From: Sphaeroforma sirkka
Lineage: Eukaryota > Opisthokonta > Ichthyosporea > Ichthyophonida
Reading direction: 5' to 3'
DNA: 30,000 nt
NCBI GenBank assembly: GCA_001586965.3
Contig: LUCW03000150.1
Coordinates: forward strand, 7,501-37,500
The position numbers and the translations under genes are program-made. This document shows, one piece after another, positions 1 through 9,490 of the stretch; the stretch's first letter is position 1, and each line of letters starts with the position of its first letter. The notes under the pieces were generated by a model. That model was not told where the DNA came from, made no database searches, and worked only from the letters and a program-made list of their open reading frames with translations.

Positions 1-1
1 C

Positions 2-102
2 CCAAATGACGACCTCAGGGCCGTTGCTTTCAACGGATTATACAGAAAGGGCACCGAACTATCGGCAGCTACGCGTGATTACGATAAACTTCTGTCGGCG
101 AT
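2..102 (+). CDS. INTS14: INTS14 exon, middle of vWA domain
   Basis: This is the first exon segment visible. It is open from base 2 and ends at a strong donor, gat|gtaagt, in phase 2. Its peptide contains AVAFNGLYRKG and TRDYDKLLSA, which match the INTS14 vWA stretch around LVVFSSLWE and TRDYNTIQEAL. The true upstream boundary is outside the window. Confidence 0.75.
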
Positions 103-3100
103 GTAAGTTGAATTTACAACACATTATGTGGGGTCTGCCTTCACTTGTCTGTGTACATTATATATACAAAGTGTTCCGTATACATCGTGGGCTGTGTGAA
201 TGTTAATCTCGCGGAGGCTTTAGCTCCTCTCGCACATAGTGCCAATCCCCCGCGGTCCCAGCCACACAAGTGCTTACGATGTGCCTGTCCGTTGTGTACA
301 CTCAGATCGGCACTGGACACCTCATTTGAGACCACCTGCAGTGTCGCAGATGCGCTTTCGGGAATCTTTCAGGAGCACGCGCAGCTCAACGTGCCCATTG
401 GGAGACCGTGCCACTTTGTCTTGGTGACAGCCAATGAAGCCCTTCTGGAAGGTACGTTCAAACCTGTGTGTGTGTCAGTAAGGTATGCTTAAGGCTGTCC
501 CTTGCGGAATGGTGCTGTAAGAACGTTTGTGGGCGAGAGACCTGTAGTACAGTGATGTCGCACCAGCAGATTGTTCATAAGTTATGTGTGAGACGTACGT
601 TTTGCGCCTGTGGTACATCACAAGACGCTACATCGAAGGCACGTATGTGAAAGGAATGGGCATTGCAGTACTTGAACGTATACCACTGCGGGTGTATATT
701 GTTTTAACGCAACGGCCCCTAGTTCAGTCTGTTATCGAACACAACCCACTATGGTGATCATTTCCCGTAGTAGTCAGACCTGAAATTGACTATACCATGG
801 AGAGGAACCGCCACCCTTGCCCGAGGGTACGCGCAGTACGGTGTGTCTCTCTTGAGTTGCGTGCGTTGAGCTCATGTCTCTGAATGCTGAGCCTGGCTTG
901 GGTCTGTACTTAAACTGTGCTGCTTGGCTGATATTGATTGAACAATTGAACGAGTGTGACGTGTCCTGTTTCCCAACTGCACGGTTTAACCGTATGCCAG
1001 AGCTTTTCAATGATGGTAGACATACAGCCTACGGCGCTGTTGAGCATCTTTGCACACGATGGTGTACTCTTTGCGGTGGAATACATCACTTGCATATGAC
1101 ACGATAAGACAGTTGTCGGTACAAACCCCGTGCGCTTGATTGTGCGTAATTAGAAAGAATCAATGTTGACACTTCACGGATATCGTCCTAGTCATGCGCC
1201 ACATCGACCATGCCACTCGGCACACGCCGCATAGACACTGAATCAACACATCACATGGACACTGAACCAGCACATCACATAGACACTGAACCAGCACATC
1301 ACATAGACACTGAATCAGCACATCACATAGACACTGAATCAGCACATCACATAGACACTGAACCAGCACATCACATAGACACTGAACCAGCACATCACAT
1401 AGACACTGAACCAGCACATCACATAGACACTGAACCAGCACATCACATAGACACTGAACCAGCACATCACATATACACTGAACCAGCACATCACATAGAC
1501 ACGGAACCATCACATCACATAGACACTGAACCATCACATCACATAGACACTGAACCATCACATCACATGGACACTGAACCAGCACATCACATAGACACTG
1601 AACCAGCACATCACATATACACTGAACCAGCACATCACATACAGACACTGAACCAGTACATCACATAGACACTGAACCAGCACATCACATAGACACTGAA
1701 CTAGCACATCACGCAGACACTGAATCAGCACATCACGCATAGACACTGAATCAGCACACATCACATAGACACTGAACCAGCACATCACATAGACACTGAA
1801 CCAGCACATCACATAGACACTGAACCAGCACATCACATATACACTGAACCAGCACATCACATAGACACTGAACCAGTACATCACGCATAGACACTGAACC
1901 AGCACACATCACATAGACACGGAACCATCACATCACATAGACACTGAACCATCACATCACATAGACACTGAACCAGCACATCACATAGACACTGAACCAG
2001 CACATCACATAGACACTGAACCAGCACATCACATATACACTGAACCAGCACATCACATAGACACTGAACCAGTACATCACATAGACACTGAACCAGCACA
2101 TCACATAGACACGGAACCATCACATCACATAGACACTGAACCATCACATCACATAGACACTGAACCATCACATCACATGGACACTGAACCAGCATTCACT
2201 CCCGGCACAGGCGGTCCACAGAATCAGCCCAATGGCTTGCCCACGTATTGCGAACTCCATCTGCTCGTAGTCAGGCACCCCACCGCGCCGTCGGCCAAGC
2301 GCGACTTAGACAGTACATCCACAGACCCAGAACCACCCGCGAAGAGGATCAAGACGGAAGCCGCGGAGATGAAGCATGTGCCTGCTACACTTGTGAACAA
2401 CGCCAACGAAGGTGTGCGCAGCAACGACCGAGCTGTGGGTACCGAAGGCCCTGCAGCTCTGCCAAACACCGCAGAGGGGCAAGCAGAGGCACCAACGACC
2501 AGCCAACTGATGAAGGCAGACGGGTATGTTGAGCTGAGCCACGCGGTGGGTTGGTCTTGGTGTGGTGGGGATTTGGCCTCCTCCTTTCGTTTTGCTGCGG
2601 GGTTTGCGGGTTGGGAAGTACTAGGGCACCGTACACTCTCCGAAGTTCGGAACGTAGTCGGCTGCGATAGTATTATTCACATCTTGCGGGCCGCAGTTGA
2701 ACGTGCAGTGTAGTCACCGATATAACAACTGGGTATTTGCATAGCGGACATAGGAAATAAGTTTCAGCATGTTGTTTATATCGGCCGTATTCGAGGCAGG
2801 CCTGTGTCGTGAGTCTGGTAGCGGTGCTTGCCGGTCAGAGAATATGGCAACCAATGGCAACTGACCGTCTGTGGATCGGATGATCGTCTGCATGTGTCTT
2901 TTATTTTAGGGTTTTAGATTGGTCTGCATTTGTCTTATATTTTATGCATTGCGCAACTTATTGTTAGAAGGTACTCTCACAGTACTGCGGCCACTTTGAG
3001 ATTCACACGTCGCAGCACACGACTATCTTTATAGAACACTACGTATTCTCTATATAGATAGAGCAATACGTTAAGAATCAGAACCATGCGTTAAGGTCAG

Positions 3101-6100
3101 CGATGGTGTGTGTATACAGCTCGTCGAAGGGTCACATCTCAAATAAAACGTGCATAGTTCATCTGGGGCTCGTCTTGGTGCCGACTGTTCTTCAATTCAC
3201 CCCGTGTCTAGAACAACTGGAGAGTAGACCCATTCCCCACCAAACTGTAAACGGCTTCTCTGTCCATTGATAATCTATCCGTTATCTAATACTGTACACA
3301 GCATGATCGAGGTCTCGAGCATTCCAACCCCATCAGCCCTGGCCTTGCTCTGCCGCTCAATATGTGGTGTCAATTACACCACCGACGTAACTCCCGATCT
3401 CACCAGCCCCATGAACGCACTTGCTGGCTCATGTTGTAAGGACGTCACCATGCCTACCGAGAGAACCAGTGCTATTTGTATATGTCAGTGATAATCCTGT
3501 GTGTTACGTGGGGAGAGCTGTGTGTGTTAGTCAATTGGGAGGTCGATACTTTCAGCGTTGAGTCGCTCAATCTCGATCAAGTGAGTTGTACAATGACCTT
3601 GAAACCACGCGGGAAATCACTACTGACAATGCGGGATCTAGAATGTCGTTGTAGGCTGTATTTGTTGTAAGTATTTATCCGTAACAGCGCGAACGCAACA
3701 AGAAGACACATGTTTCTGATATATAAGTGATATACACATTCTGCCACTTCTTATCGTAGACATACCCTATTCCGGCCACCTCGCGTTGGGGCATTTGACT
3801 GACCGCATCACACTGTACCCGACCCCGCCGAAGTATACTCTCCGCTTGAAATCATCAAGTAAGTATGAATATGCGTTGGCTAACTCCACAGATGTTATTG
3901 GCTCTATCATGAACCACATCAGCACGAATGGTGCGCGTCTGGAGTTGTGGCGGATATAGTTGATGGACGTACGCATTGAATTAAGGGGTGTGTATGTTTT
4001 TCTGTCTACGGGATAGTCAGTCGAAGAAGAAATCCTTCAGCCAATCAACATCGATATTTTGAACTTTCTGTCGTTGTTGTGGTCTTGTATGGCACCTATC
4101 GAGCCCTACACTAGCAAGCGTCCTCCGCTATATGCACGTTCACCGACTTGAATGCAAGCTGGATGATAACTTAGTAATACTAGTTCTAGTTGGTATTAGC
4201 TCAGTATAAACTGTTTTACTCTACATTGGTATTTATTGAAGGTAAGTCTTTTATAACCCCTTGATTTACGATATATATACCGCGTGTTGTGGGCAATGTC
4301 TCCAAACCTATCATATTGAAAGATTTTCAGAGCAAGGTATATTTGACTTCGGCGCGAAAGCTTTTAGTGAGCACATCAAGGTGAAGCACTCGTCCAAGGC
4401 TCAGTAGCTTTTATGAGTGCGTGCTTGCGAGGCTGGAGACCTGCATATATAGCGTGCATTGGAAGCTTATGAACTATATATAAAGTATGCATTCAGGGCT
4501 CTAGAACTTTACACTCACCCGCGTGTAGAGATGTGTTGTAGTTTAGTACTGACAAATCCCGCGAACCTCAGCGCCTGTCTGCTCATTCTGCTGCGCTGTG
4601 TATTGGGTGAGGTGTGTATGCTGGCCAATACCTATGCATACCAACAATGCAGTCTGTTGCACGCTATTATATACAGCTGAGATAATACCCATGCATACCA
4701 ACAATGCAGTCTGTTGCCCGCTTTTATATGCAGCTGAGATGCGGCCCTTACCGGATGTGCTGTCAATCGTTGGGTTCGTTGACAACGCCAGTGTGCGTCC
4801 ACTGCCCATATTGAGTCGCCACGTCGTTCTTTCGTCTAAATTCGAAGAGGTATGTTAGTTATGTTTTTTGTGTTTGTTATTTTGTTGTGTTTGTTATGTG
4901 TGTTATGTTTGTTATGTTTGTTATGTATGTTATGTTTGGTATGAATGTTATGTTTGTTAGGGGGTGGACACCACTCGTAGTGTTTGCCTGTCAGTTCTCG
5001 TTCTGTTTCAGTTCATAACTCGCCGCTCGGACAATCCGTGGGAGTTGATTAACCTGAGCGCAAGTTCGTTCAATGGGACTTTCGCGGAGAAGACTCCGTA
5101 GACCGTTCAATGTTATTTCTAAACTATAACAATTGGTCCGTTTGGCGATCGAGTTTTATTTCGATTGCTTGGCAGTTCCGTTTTGACTTCAGTTCTTGGT
5201 TCGGCTGATGCTTGGTGATGCTCGCAGCCCCCGCGCGTGGGGGATTTCCATAGTGTAGGGCGCTTATACCAACGTACTACTCTGTGTTTACGTCTGACAA
5301 TTCTGCAAATAATTCCAGTGTTTCCGTGTACAGTGTCAGATATTTCAGTGTCGCATCTGTTTATATTCAGAGCCTCCGGTCATTCAGGCTTGTACCTATA
5401 CTTCAACAGGGAGAGCCTTCGTTATGGCTGATGCTGTACGAATCTTTGATGGCTATTGCGTCTTCGGCTGTGGTGGAATTATCGCGCGAGTGGTTCGGGT
5501 TGATCTCGTGCCAGAAGGACTTTTACAACCGAGACGAAACGAGTATGTTTGTTGGCGAATTTACCACTTGTTTCTCTTTAGATCGCTGACGTACTAATCT
5601 AGTCTACTTGCTTCCGCAATAGCACTGATACGCTGCTAGAGACATTGAAGAAGACGTTTCCTTCAAACGTGTGGATATTGCTACTGATGGATCCAAGATT
5701 GCCTATGCGCGTGAGAGAAACCAATGATAAGAATGGCTGCATGAGCAATTGAACAATTGAACCGCCTGAGTGTGACATTAAAAAGACTCAATATTTGGGA
5801 CTACATTTGCTAACAGAATGAACTTTCTTCACAGATTTGGTTTTATCGGTGATTAAACCGCAAGGGGAGATTGTATGGCGGATGGATGAGAATGCCAAAG
5901 TATTGTTAGATATCGATCCGCCATTACACCTAGAGCAACCCTCCAGCGCAGCTAACACACAAGAATCGAGCTTTGGTCCCAATGCGAGCGGGCTGGTGTG
6001 GATGCATCAACAATCTATCGCGGTGAGTATGCAACTAATGTACTGAATTAAAATGAACACAAAGCGTATTGACTCTAAATATATATTTATACAACTTTAT

Positions 6101-6116
6101 ACATGTATCTTGCTCA

Positions 6117-6178
<62 letters not shown>

Positions 6179-7375
6179 ATGTTTGTATGTATGTATGTAT
6201 ATGTGTACATGAACATATGTATATATATATGTGTGTGTGCGTGTCTGTGCGTGTGTGTGTGTGTGTGTGCAAGTATTTAATAATAATATAAATGTCTTTG
6301 TCTCATTTACTATAAATCTATAATTTTATTGTATTTGAAAGAATCGATCGTTGTTACTGTTGTGATAATTTTTACATTTCTTTCCTGTAACTGTGGCTTG
6401 TTAAAAGATTGTATATCTAGTCTTGTGTGTCTTGCTCTGAAGGTGCATCTTGTGGACTCGACGTCCGTTGAAGAGATGACTGCTACTGGCATCGGTTGAC
6501 TCGGATCTAAATTGTATTCATCCTCTATCTCTTTATTAAGTCATATGTGTCCAAGGTGAAAAGACACCTACAAAGTATCAATGACCGCATGGATCGCCTC
6601 GAAACATTGTAAGTTCCCTGATTTTTTGTCTTGTTTACTATTCCTTCCTTCCGCTACTCCTGCGCGTTTGCCCACCTCACGGTCGGTTTTAGAGCATGTT
6701 GTACTTTTCATAGTTGGCTAAAGCGTAATTGCTGTACGTAATGCCCTTTATCATTATTCTAAACTTATACATACGTAGATTCGAAGCTCCGCTAGCATCA
6801 TCAGTTTCTGTTCATAACCCAGCAATAGAAGTCCCTTATTAGATGTTATCTTTAGATTGATGTACTCATAACTGTACATCGCTTTCTTTCACTGAAGGAT
6901 GGTCAAGATTAACAGAACTATTGCTGTTTACCACCTGACTGGTTTGAAGGTCAAAATTTTAAAGATGCTCGAGGAAAAATTGCGGTAAGATTCTTTGTGT
7001 GTGTATTTAATCTGATCCGAATACCAATATAACAATATATCGGGTGTTTACGTGAAGCATCATTTCCAGTTTGTCGTTTGTGATGGTTACTGTTTCACTT
7101 GTATGTTAAGCTGTTGTATTTCGGAAACCACGTGCTGTGTATAACGAGCAGAGTTTTGTCTAAGAATGTCGGTGCAGTATCACATGTATGCCAGTCTACT
7201 ACTTAGCATTCCAAATGCAATCATTCATCGTCGACTATCAAATAGCAACCATTCAATATACCAATATTTAATATACCTACGCCTGATAACTCACTCACTG
7301 TTGTGTAGGGATGTAACCATCAGTGAGGCGTCGCAAAATGGCCTACAGATGCTCATCAATGAGATGGTCTCGTGA
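2..7375 (+). CDS. INTS14: Integrator complex subunit 14 (INTS14/VWA9), 5'-partial, 12 exon segments
   Basis: Integrator is a nuclear complex that cleaves snRNA and other RNA polymerase II transcripts. INTS14 forms a module with INTS10 and INTS13. Proposed exons are 2-102, 306-451, 2211-2523, 3302-3435, 3760-3858, 4021-4086, 4734-4849, 5410-5542, 5835-6022, 6541-6608, 6898-6984 and 7309-7375, about 439 codons, with a TGA stop at 7373-7375. Every junction is GT-AG and the reading phase carries through all eleven introns. Segments line up in order with remembered human INTS14: the end of the vWA domain (CHFVLVTANEALLEG), the beta-barrel (GHLTDRITLYP, IVGFVDNA, PILSRHVVL, VVELSREWFGL), and the C-terminal helices (KVKRHLQSINDRMDRLETL, LKMLEEKLR). 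The start codon and the vWA metal-binding motif lie before the window. The protein lacks the last 30 or so residues of the human tail. The exon ending at 4086 has the least certain boundary. Family identity is inferred from collinear matches; exon edges need transcript data. Confidence 0.83.
306..451 (+). CDS. INTS14: INTS14 exon, end of vWA domain
   Basis: The exon opens after a pyrimidine-rich acceptor ending ctcag and closes at gaag|gtacgt in phase 1. It encodes SALDTSFETTCSVADALSGI and then CHFVLVTANEAL, matching the INTS14 helix KTCLESALVGV and the following strand CQVVLVTDG. An in-phase alternative acceptor at 238-239 would add 66 bases coding for a cysteine-rich stretch. The shorter form aligns with INTS14 without a gap, so it is preferred. 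Confidence 0.72.
452..2210 (+). other. INTS14 intron holding a minisatellite
   Basis: This intron is about 1.76 kb, from the gtacgt donor at 452 to an acceptor ending cacag at 2210. An alternative acceptor at 2191-2192 (ccag|cattc) keeps the same phase. Bases 452-1225 show no exon that fits INTS14. The rest is the 24-bp tandem repeat listed separately. It is the longest intron of the gene in this window. Confidence 0.65.
1228..2192 (+). repeat. 24-bp minisatellite, about 40 units
   Basis: The unit contains cacatcacatagacactg followed by aaccag and is repeated head to tail about 40 times with point variants (ccag/ccat, atagac/atatac/atggac). Because 24 is a multiple of three, long stretches stay open and would encode the octapeptide HHIDTEPA or HHIDTEPS on the plus strand, or CDVLVQCL on the minus strand. 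Five units are 2 bp longer than the rest, which changes frame and ends the open runs at about 1668 and 1897. The array lies inside an INTS14 intron and its last unit merges with the sequence before the next exon. Higher-order repetition is visible, since blocks of variants recur around 1500-1570 and 2110-2180. Confidence 0.95.
2211..2523 (+). CDS. INTS14: INTS14 exon with a long disordered insertion and NLS-like motif
   Basis: The exon begins with GPQNQPNGLPTYCELHLLVV, which matches the INTS14 vWA strand around PFPSKLYIMCM, and ends with LMKADG before a gtatgt donor in phase 2. Between these lies a stretch of about 70 residues rich in A, T, E, P and N, with no counterpart in human INTS14. It contains PPAKRIKTE, which resembles a monopartite nuclear localisation signal. 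The same frame stays open past the donor to a TAG at 2711-2713, but that extension (GWSWCGGDLASSFRF) breaks the alignment and is read as intron. Confidence 0.7.
3302..3858 (+). CDS. INTS14: INTS14 exons 3302-3435 and 3760-3858, start of beta-barrel
   Basis: The first exon encodes IEVSSIPTPSALALLCRSI and ends at tgtt|gtaagg in phase 1. It fits the INTS14 segment GQIFTIDGPLCLKNVQSMFG. The second starts after cttatcgtag and encodes YIPYSGHLALGHLTDRITLY, then PTPPKYTLRLKSS, closing at tcaa|gtaagtatg. It is a clear match to FHAVLKCGHLTADVQVFPRPEPF of INTS14. The intron between them (3436-3759) shows no other exon. Confidence 0.75.
4021..4086 (+). CDS. INTS14: INTS14 exon (tentative), acidic link
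   Basis: This small exon follows an acceptor ending gatagtcag and starts in the required phase. It encodes IEEEILQPINIDIL, resembling the INTS14 linker VDEEIDPIPKVINTDLE. Its donor is unclear: ctt|gtatgg at 4087 keeps phase with the next exon but leaves about eight residues not found in the human protein. An alternative downstream exon starting at 3892 was considered and set aside. Confidence 0.5.
4630..4740 (+). repeat. 57-bp tandem duplication that copies a 3' splice site
   Basis: Two copies, about 4630-4683 and 4687-4740, share catgcataccaacaatgcag, then tctgttgc and an acceptor-like atacag/atgcag followed by ctgagat. The period is 57 bp. The downstream copy supplies the preferred acceptor at 4732-4733 for the next INTS14 exon. 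The upstream copy offers an equivalent acceptor at 4675-4676 in the same phase. Confidence 0.85.
4734..4849 (+). CDS. INTS14: INTS14 exon, beta-barrel
   Basis: The exon encodes LPDVLSIVGFVDNAS and PLPILSRHVVLSSKFEE, and ends at gag|gtatgt in phase 0. It matches the INTS14 segment DLEIVGFIDIADIS and PPVLSRHLVLPIALNKE almost position for position. This is the most diagnostic exon of the gene. Confidence 0.82.
4858..4960 (+). repeat. TTTGTTATG-type simple repeat in an intron
   Basis: About ten imperfect units of tgtttgttatg and close variants lie just after the gtatgt donor at 4850. This is low-complexity intronic sequence with no coding support. Confidence 0.85.
5410..5542 (+). CDS. INTS14: INTS14 exon, beta-barrel core
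   Basis: The exon begins after cttcaacag in phase 0 and encodes SLMAIASSAVVELSREWFGL followed by ISCQKDFYNRDET, ending at acga|gtatgt in phase 1. It matches the INTS14 stretch SLKVEGMVAIVQLGPEWHGM and LYSQADSKKKS. The acidic loop that precedes this part of human INTS14 is absent here. Confidence 0.8.
5835..6022 (+). CDS. INTS14: INTS14 exon, end of barrel and linker
   Basis: The exon opens after actttcttcacag, in phase with the exon ending at 5542, and closes at gcg|gtgagt in phase 0. Its first part, NLVLSVIKPQGEIVW, aligns with NLMMSLFEPGPEPLPWLG. The middle (DIDPPLHLEQPSSAANTQES) is a poorly conserved linker. The end, GLVWMHQQSIA, falls where INTS14 has VTVWIKPSGLQ. Confidence 0.76.
6117..6270 (+). 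repeat. TA/TG/GTAT microsatellite in an intron
   Basis: A compound microsatellite runs through (TA)n, (TG)n and (GTAT)n and a second (TG)n tract. It lies in the INTS14 intron 6023-6540. The apparent cysteine-valine reading frames across it are artefacts of the repeat. Confidence 0.95.
6541..7375 (+). CDS. INTS14: INTS14 last three exons, C-terminal helical domain
   Basis: Exons 6541-6608, 6898-6984 and 7309-7375 encode SYVSKVKRHLQSINDRMDRL, then LMVKINRTIAVYHLTGLKV and ILKMLEEKLR, then DVTISEASQNGLQMLINEMV before TGA. The heptad-like spacing suits the helical C-terminus of INTS14, which contacts INTS10 and INTS13 in the human module. Human counterparts are DVQKILRNARKLPEK, LRKAALAFGFLDLLKGVADM and PDAAFQLTHAAQQL. 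Donors gtaagttcc and gtaagattc are strong and phases 2 and 2 are kept. Confidence 0.77.
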
Positions 7376-7832
7376 TGGTGTCGCCAAGGATTGAGTAACT
7401 TATAGCCTGAAGTGTGGAGTCGATTATTCTTCATTCGGATCAGAAATCGACTAAGTGGATTGCTTTGATATCCCAGATCCACATATAATTGCAGCTGACA
7501 ACATTGCTGAACATATTGCAGTGAACACACTGTTGAAAACTAATCGACCAACGGCTAAGAATAATACTTCGTCACAATCATATTTGGGAATTTGCAAGGA
7601 GGAGCTCTCAAACCATCCGCTACGCTTTTGATATTTGTCTTCAAAGCACGACAAACCTTATTATTTTTTTGTCGCCGACTGTTGCCTCACAGACAATTTT
7701 GAGACGAGTTAGGCTCTAATGACATTTGGAATGGACATCCCGATTTTTCCTAGCTGAATGCCATGATTACACATACTATATCCACATCTTGCCAATACAC
7801 TACTATGTGCGTCAGCGGGATATTCAAGGTAC

Positions 7833-7838
7833 AATAAA
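7833..7838 (+). terminator. possible INTS14 poly(A) signal
   Basis: This is the canonical hexamer aataaa, about 460 bp beyond the INTS14 stop and on the same strand. Position and sequence fit a 3' end, but the hexamer is common in AT-rich DNA. Confidence 0.3.
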
Positions 7839-8690
7839 CGCTCAACTTATAAAATTATGCAACTGATTTTAAAAAGTATATAGGAACAACCAATTTTTGA
7901 CTTTGCATATGATTTTTGTAATTCTATTAGTTTTTTTATCAGATTTCGATTGAGTCAAAGTGATCTTCGAATTCAGAACCTAGATGAATGAATAGTTTAG
8001 TCGCGAAGCAACCTAAGATCTCTCGCATGTGAGCACTATCGCTATGGTATAATCGCAATCTGATTAGATTGATCCGAGGAATGATGGGCAAGTGTGCAAC
8101 TGTGCTGGTGCAAAATAATCTATAAATAGTTAATTTTAGTTCAAATTGAAGGTAAATTACTCAGAATGTATGTCAGATTATGAGCTACTTTAAAATCATG
8201 CGCGTAATTGCTGCGCACTGATATCAAGGCATTTGCTCTTGATGCACGCTGAGTGCTATTAGAAATAATCAGTTCATACACGAATCTAACATCAAATTGC
8301 ATTAGTCACTAACGTTGTGTAGATCTGAAACTAGGACTTTTACATACAGAAGACGTTAATACGACAAATTATATATCACACCGTTCTCAATACATCTCCG
8401 TCGATCCAACATCTATGTGCTTACATAACCTTGAAAGTTATCAAGCCAGAGTTCATAAATTTTCTCATACCCTCCGATATGAGATACGTTTGTAAGTGTT
8501 CACTCATAGTTTCCGATGGCCGATGTACATTCGATTTCAGACTTTTAATATTCACTGACGCCAATTTTATAACACGATAACGGATAACCTGTCACAATCT
8601 TTGCGCGTGGGTTATCGGGTTTCAAATTTAAAATAGATAAATCTGAAATCAGCAGGATGTTTTTGCTACAATTTAAACTCATTTTTTCTA
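7839..8690. other. intergenic, no recognisable gene
   Basis: AT-rich sequence with stops in all frames. I see no exon, RNA gene or clear repeat. Confidence 0.6.
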
Positions 8691-8697
8691 TTCATGT

Positions 8698-8851
8698 CGT
8701 TTTTATATTGCTCGACCAACACAATGATAAAAAACCGACTCCGCAGAAGTCGTTTACCTGTATTGATTATGCAAATCGGTTTTATATTGCTCGACCAACA
8801 AATGAGAAAAAACCGCCTCTGAGGATATCGTTTACCTCCTGTATTGATTAT
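8698..8851 (+). repeat. short tandem duplication, 79-bp period
   Basis: Two copies (about 8698-8770 and 8777-8851) share ttttatattgctcgaccaac, a run of a with ccg, and cgtttacctg/cgtttacctcctg then tattgattatg. A few substitutions and small indels separate them. No coding support. Confidence 0.85.
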
Positions 8852-8879
8852 GGGACGCTTTGTTGGTGCTCATAGCTAG

Positions 8880-9490
8880 TATTGACAGTCAGACAGTCAA
8901 TTCATTGGTGTAGGGCCAGTCAGGGTCCCCACCTAATGGCCGCTGAGTCAGTCAGGAGAGTTGTATATTCGTCTACAGGTCAGTGATCCTGGCACTTAAG
9001 TGGTGTCTATAAATATTATATCTAGTCTCTAGGCCTATAAATTGAAAACGAATTGGACCAGAATGGCAACCAGACATAAACATCGGGCCGATAAAAGTAT
9101 TTTGGATTGACAGTTTTATTCCATAAATGCCTCTTGCAGAGCAGGCAATATTATAAAAGGTGTGAAAGCACGATACTTCATAAATTTACCAAATTTTACC
9201 AGCGAAATTTAAGTTTTTTTGTGGAGGGTAAACTACTCTCAGTCTTTGTAAATAACTAAAAATAATAACTACGTATTGTAATCAAGTTCTCACTTATCAC
9301 CTTGTAGTAAGTACAAGAGCATATACATTCGCGTTAAGGTTGGCACATACGAAATCAATATATCTGCGGATGATAGAAGTATTGCTTCGGATGCACGGAA
9401 TTACCAATGGTCTCCAGGAGGGATACCGCACTTCCGAAGGTCGAAACCTTCGAGAAAACGAGCGCTCAATTCGTTTCCCTCACTAAGCGA
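8880..9490. other. intergenic, no recognisable gene
   Basis: Contains short self-similar stretches such as cagtcagacagtca (8887-8900) and a small hairpin-like cttcgaaggt/accttcg area near 9434-9453. No gene is visible. Confidence 0.5.

Noticed and set aside
1228-2192. CRISPR-like array
   Set aside because: Units abut without unique spacers, and the window is eukaryotic.
1160-2195. Long minus-strand frames reading CDVLVQCL repeats and plus-strand HHIDTEPA repeats as a secreted or structural repeat protein
   Set aside because: They are a by-product of a 24-bp unit divisible by three. Frame is lost at units that are 2 bp longer, and the array sits in an INTS14 intron.
2546-2713. Continuation of the exon to the TAG at 2711-2713 as a C-terminus
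   Set aside because: This would end the protein before the clearly matching downstream exons. The gtatgt donor at 2524 restores alignment and phase.
3892-3959. Alternative INTS14 exon after ctccacag
   Set aside because: The acceptor looks good and phase fits, but the peptide (VIGSIMNHISTNGARLELWR) does not align, it ends at a stop, and no usable donor follows. The exon at 4021 fits better.
5582-5760. Exon encoding LLETLKKTFPSNVWILLLMD near 5640-5700
   Set aside because: It is open and protein-like, but inserting it would interrupt the good match between the exon ending at 5542 and the one starting at 5835.
6053-6291. Cysteine/valine-rich reading frames
   Set aside because: They are translations of TG and GTAT microsatellites.
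7291-7654. Minus-strand reading frames over the last INTS14 exon and 3' flank
   Set aside because: Not ATG-supported, no recognisable domain, and opposite to a well-supported exon.
8600-8640. tRNA-like gggttatcgggtttcaaattt
   Set aside because: It resembles a B-box loosely, but no T-stem pairing or A-box lies at the right distance.
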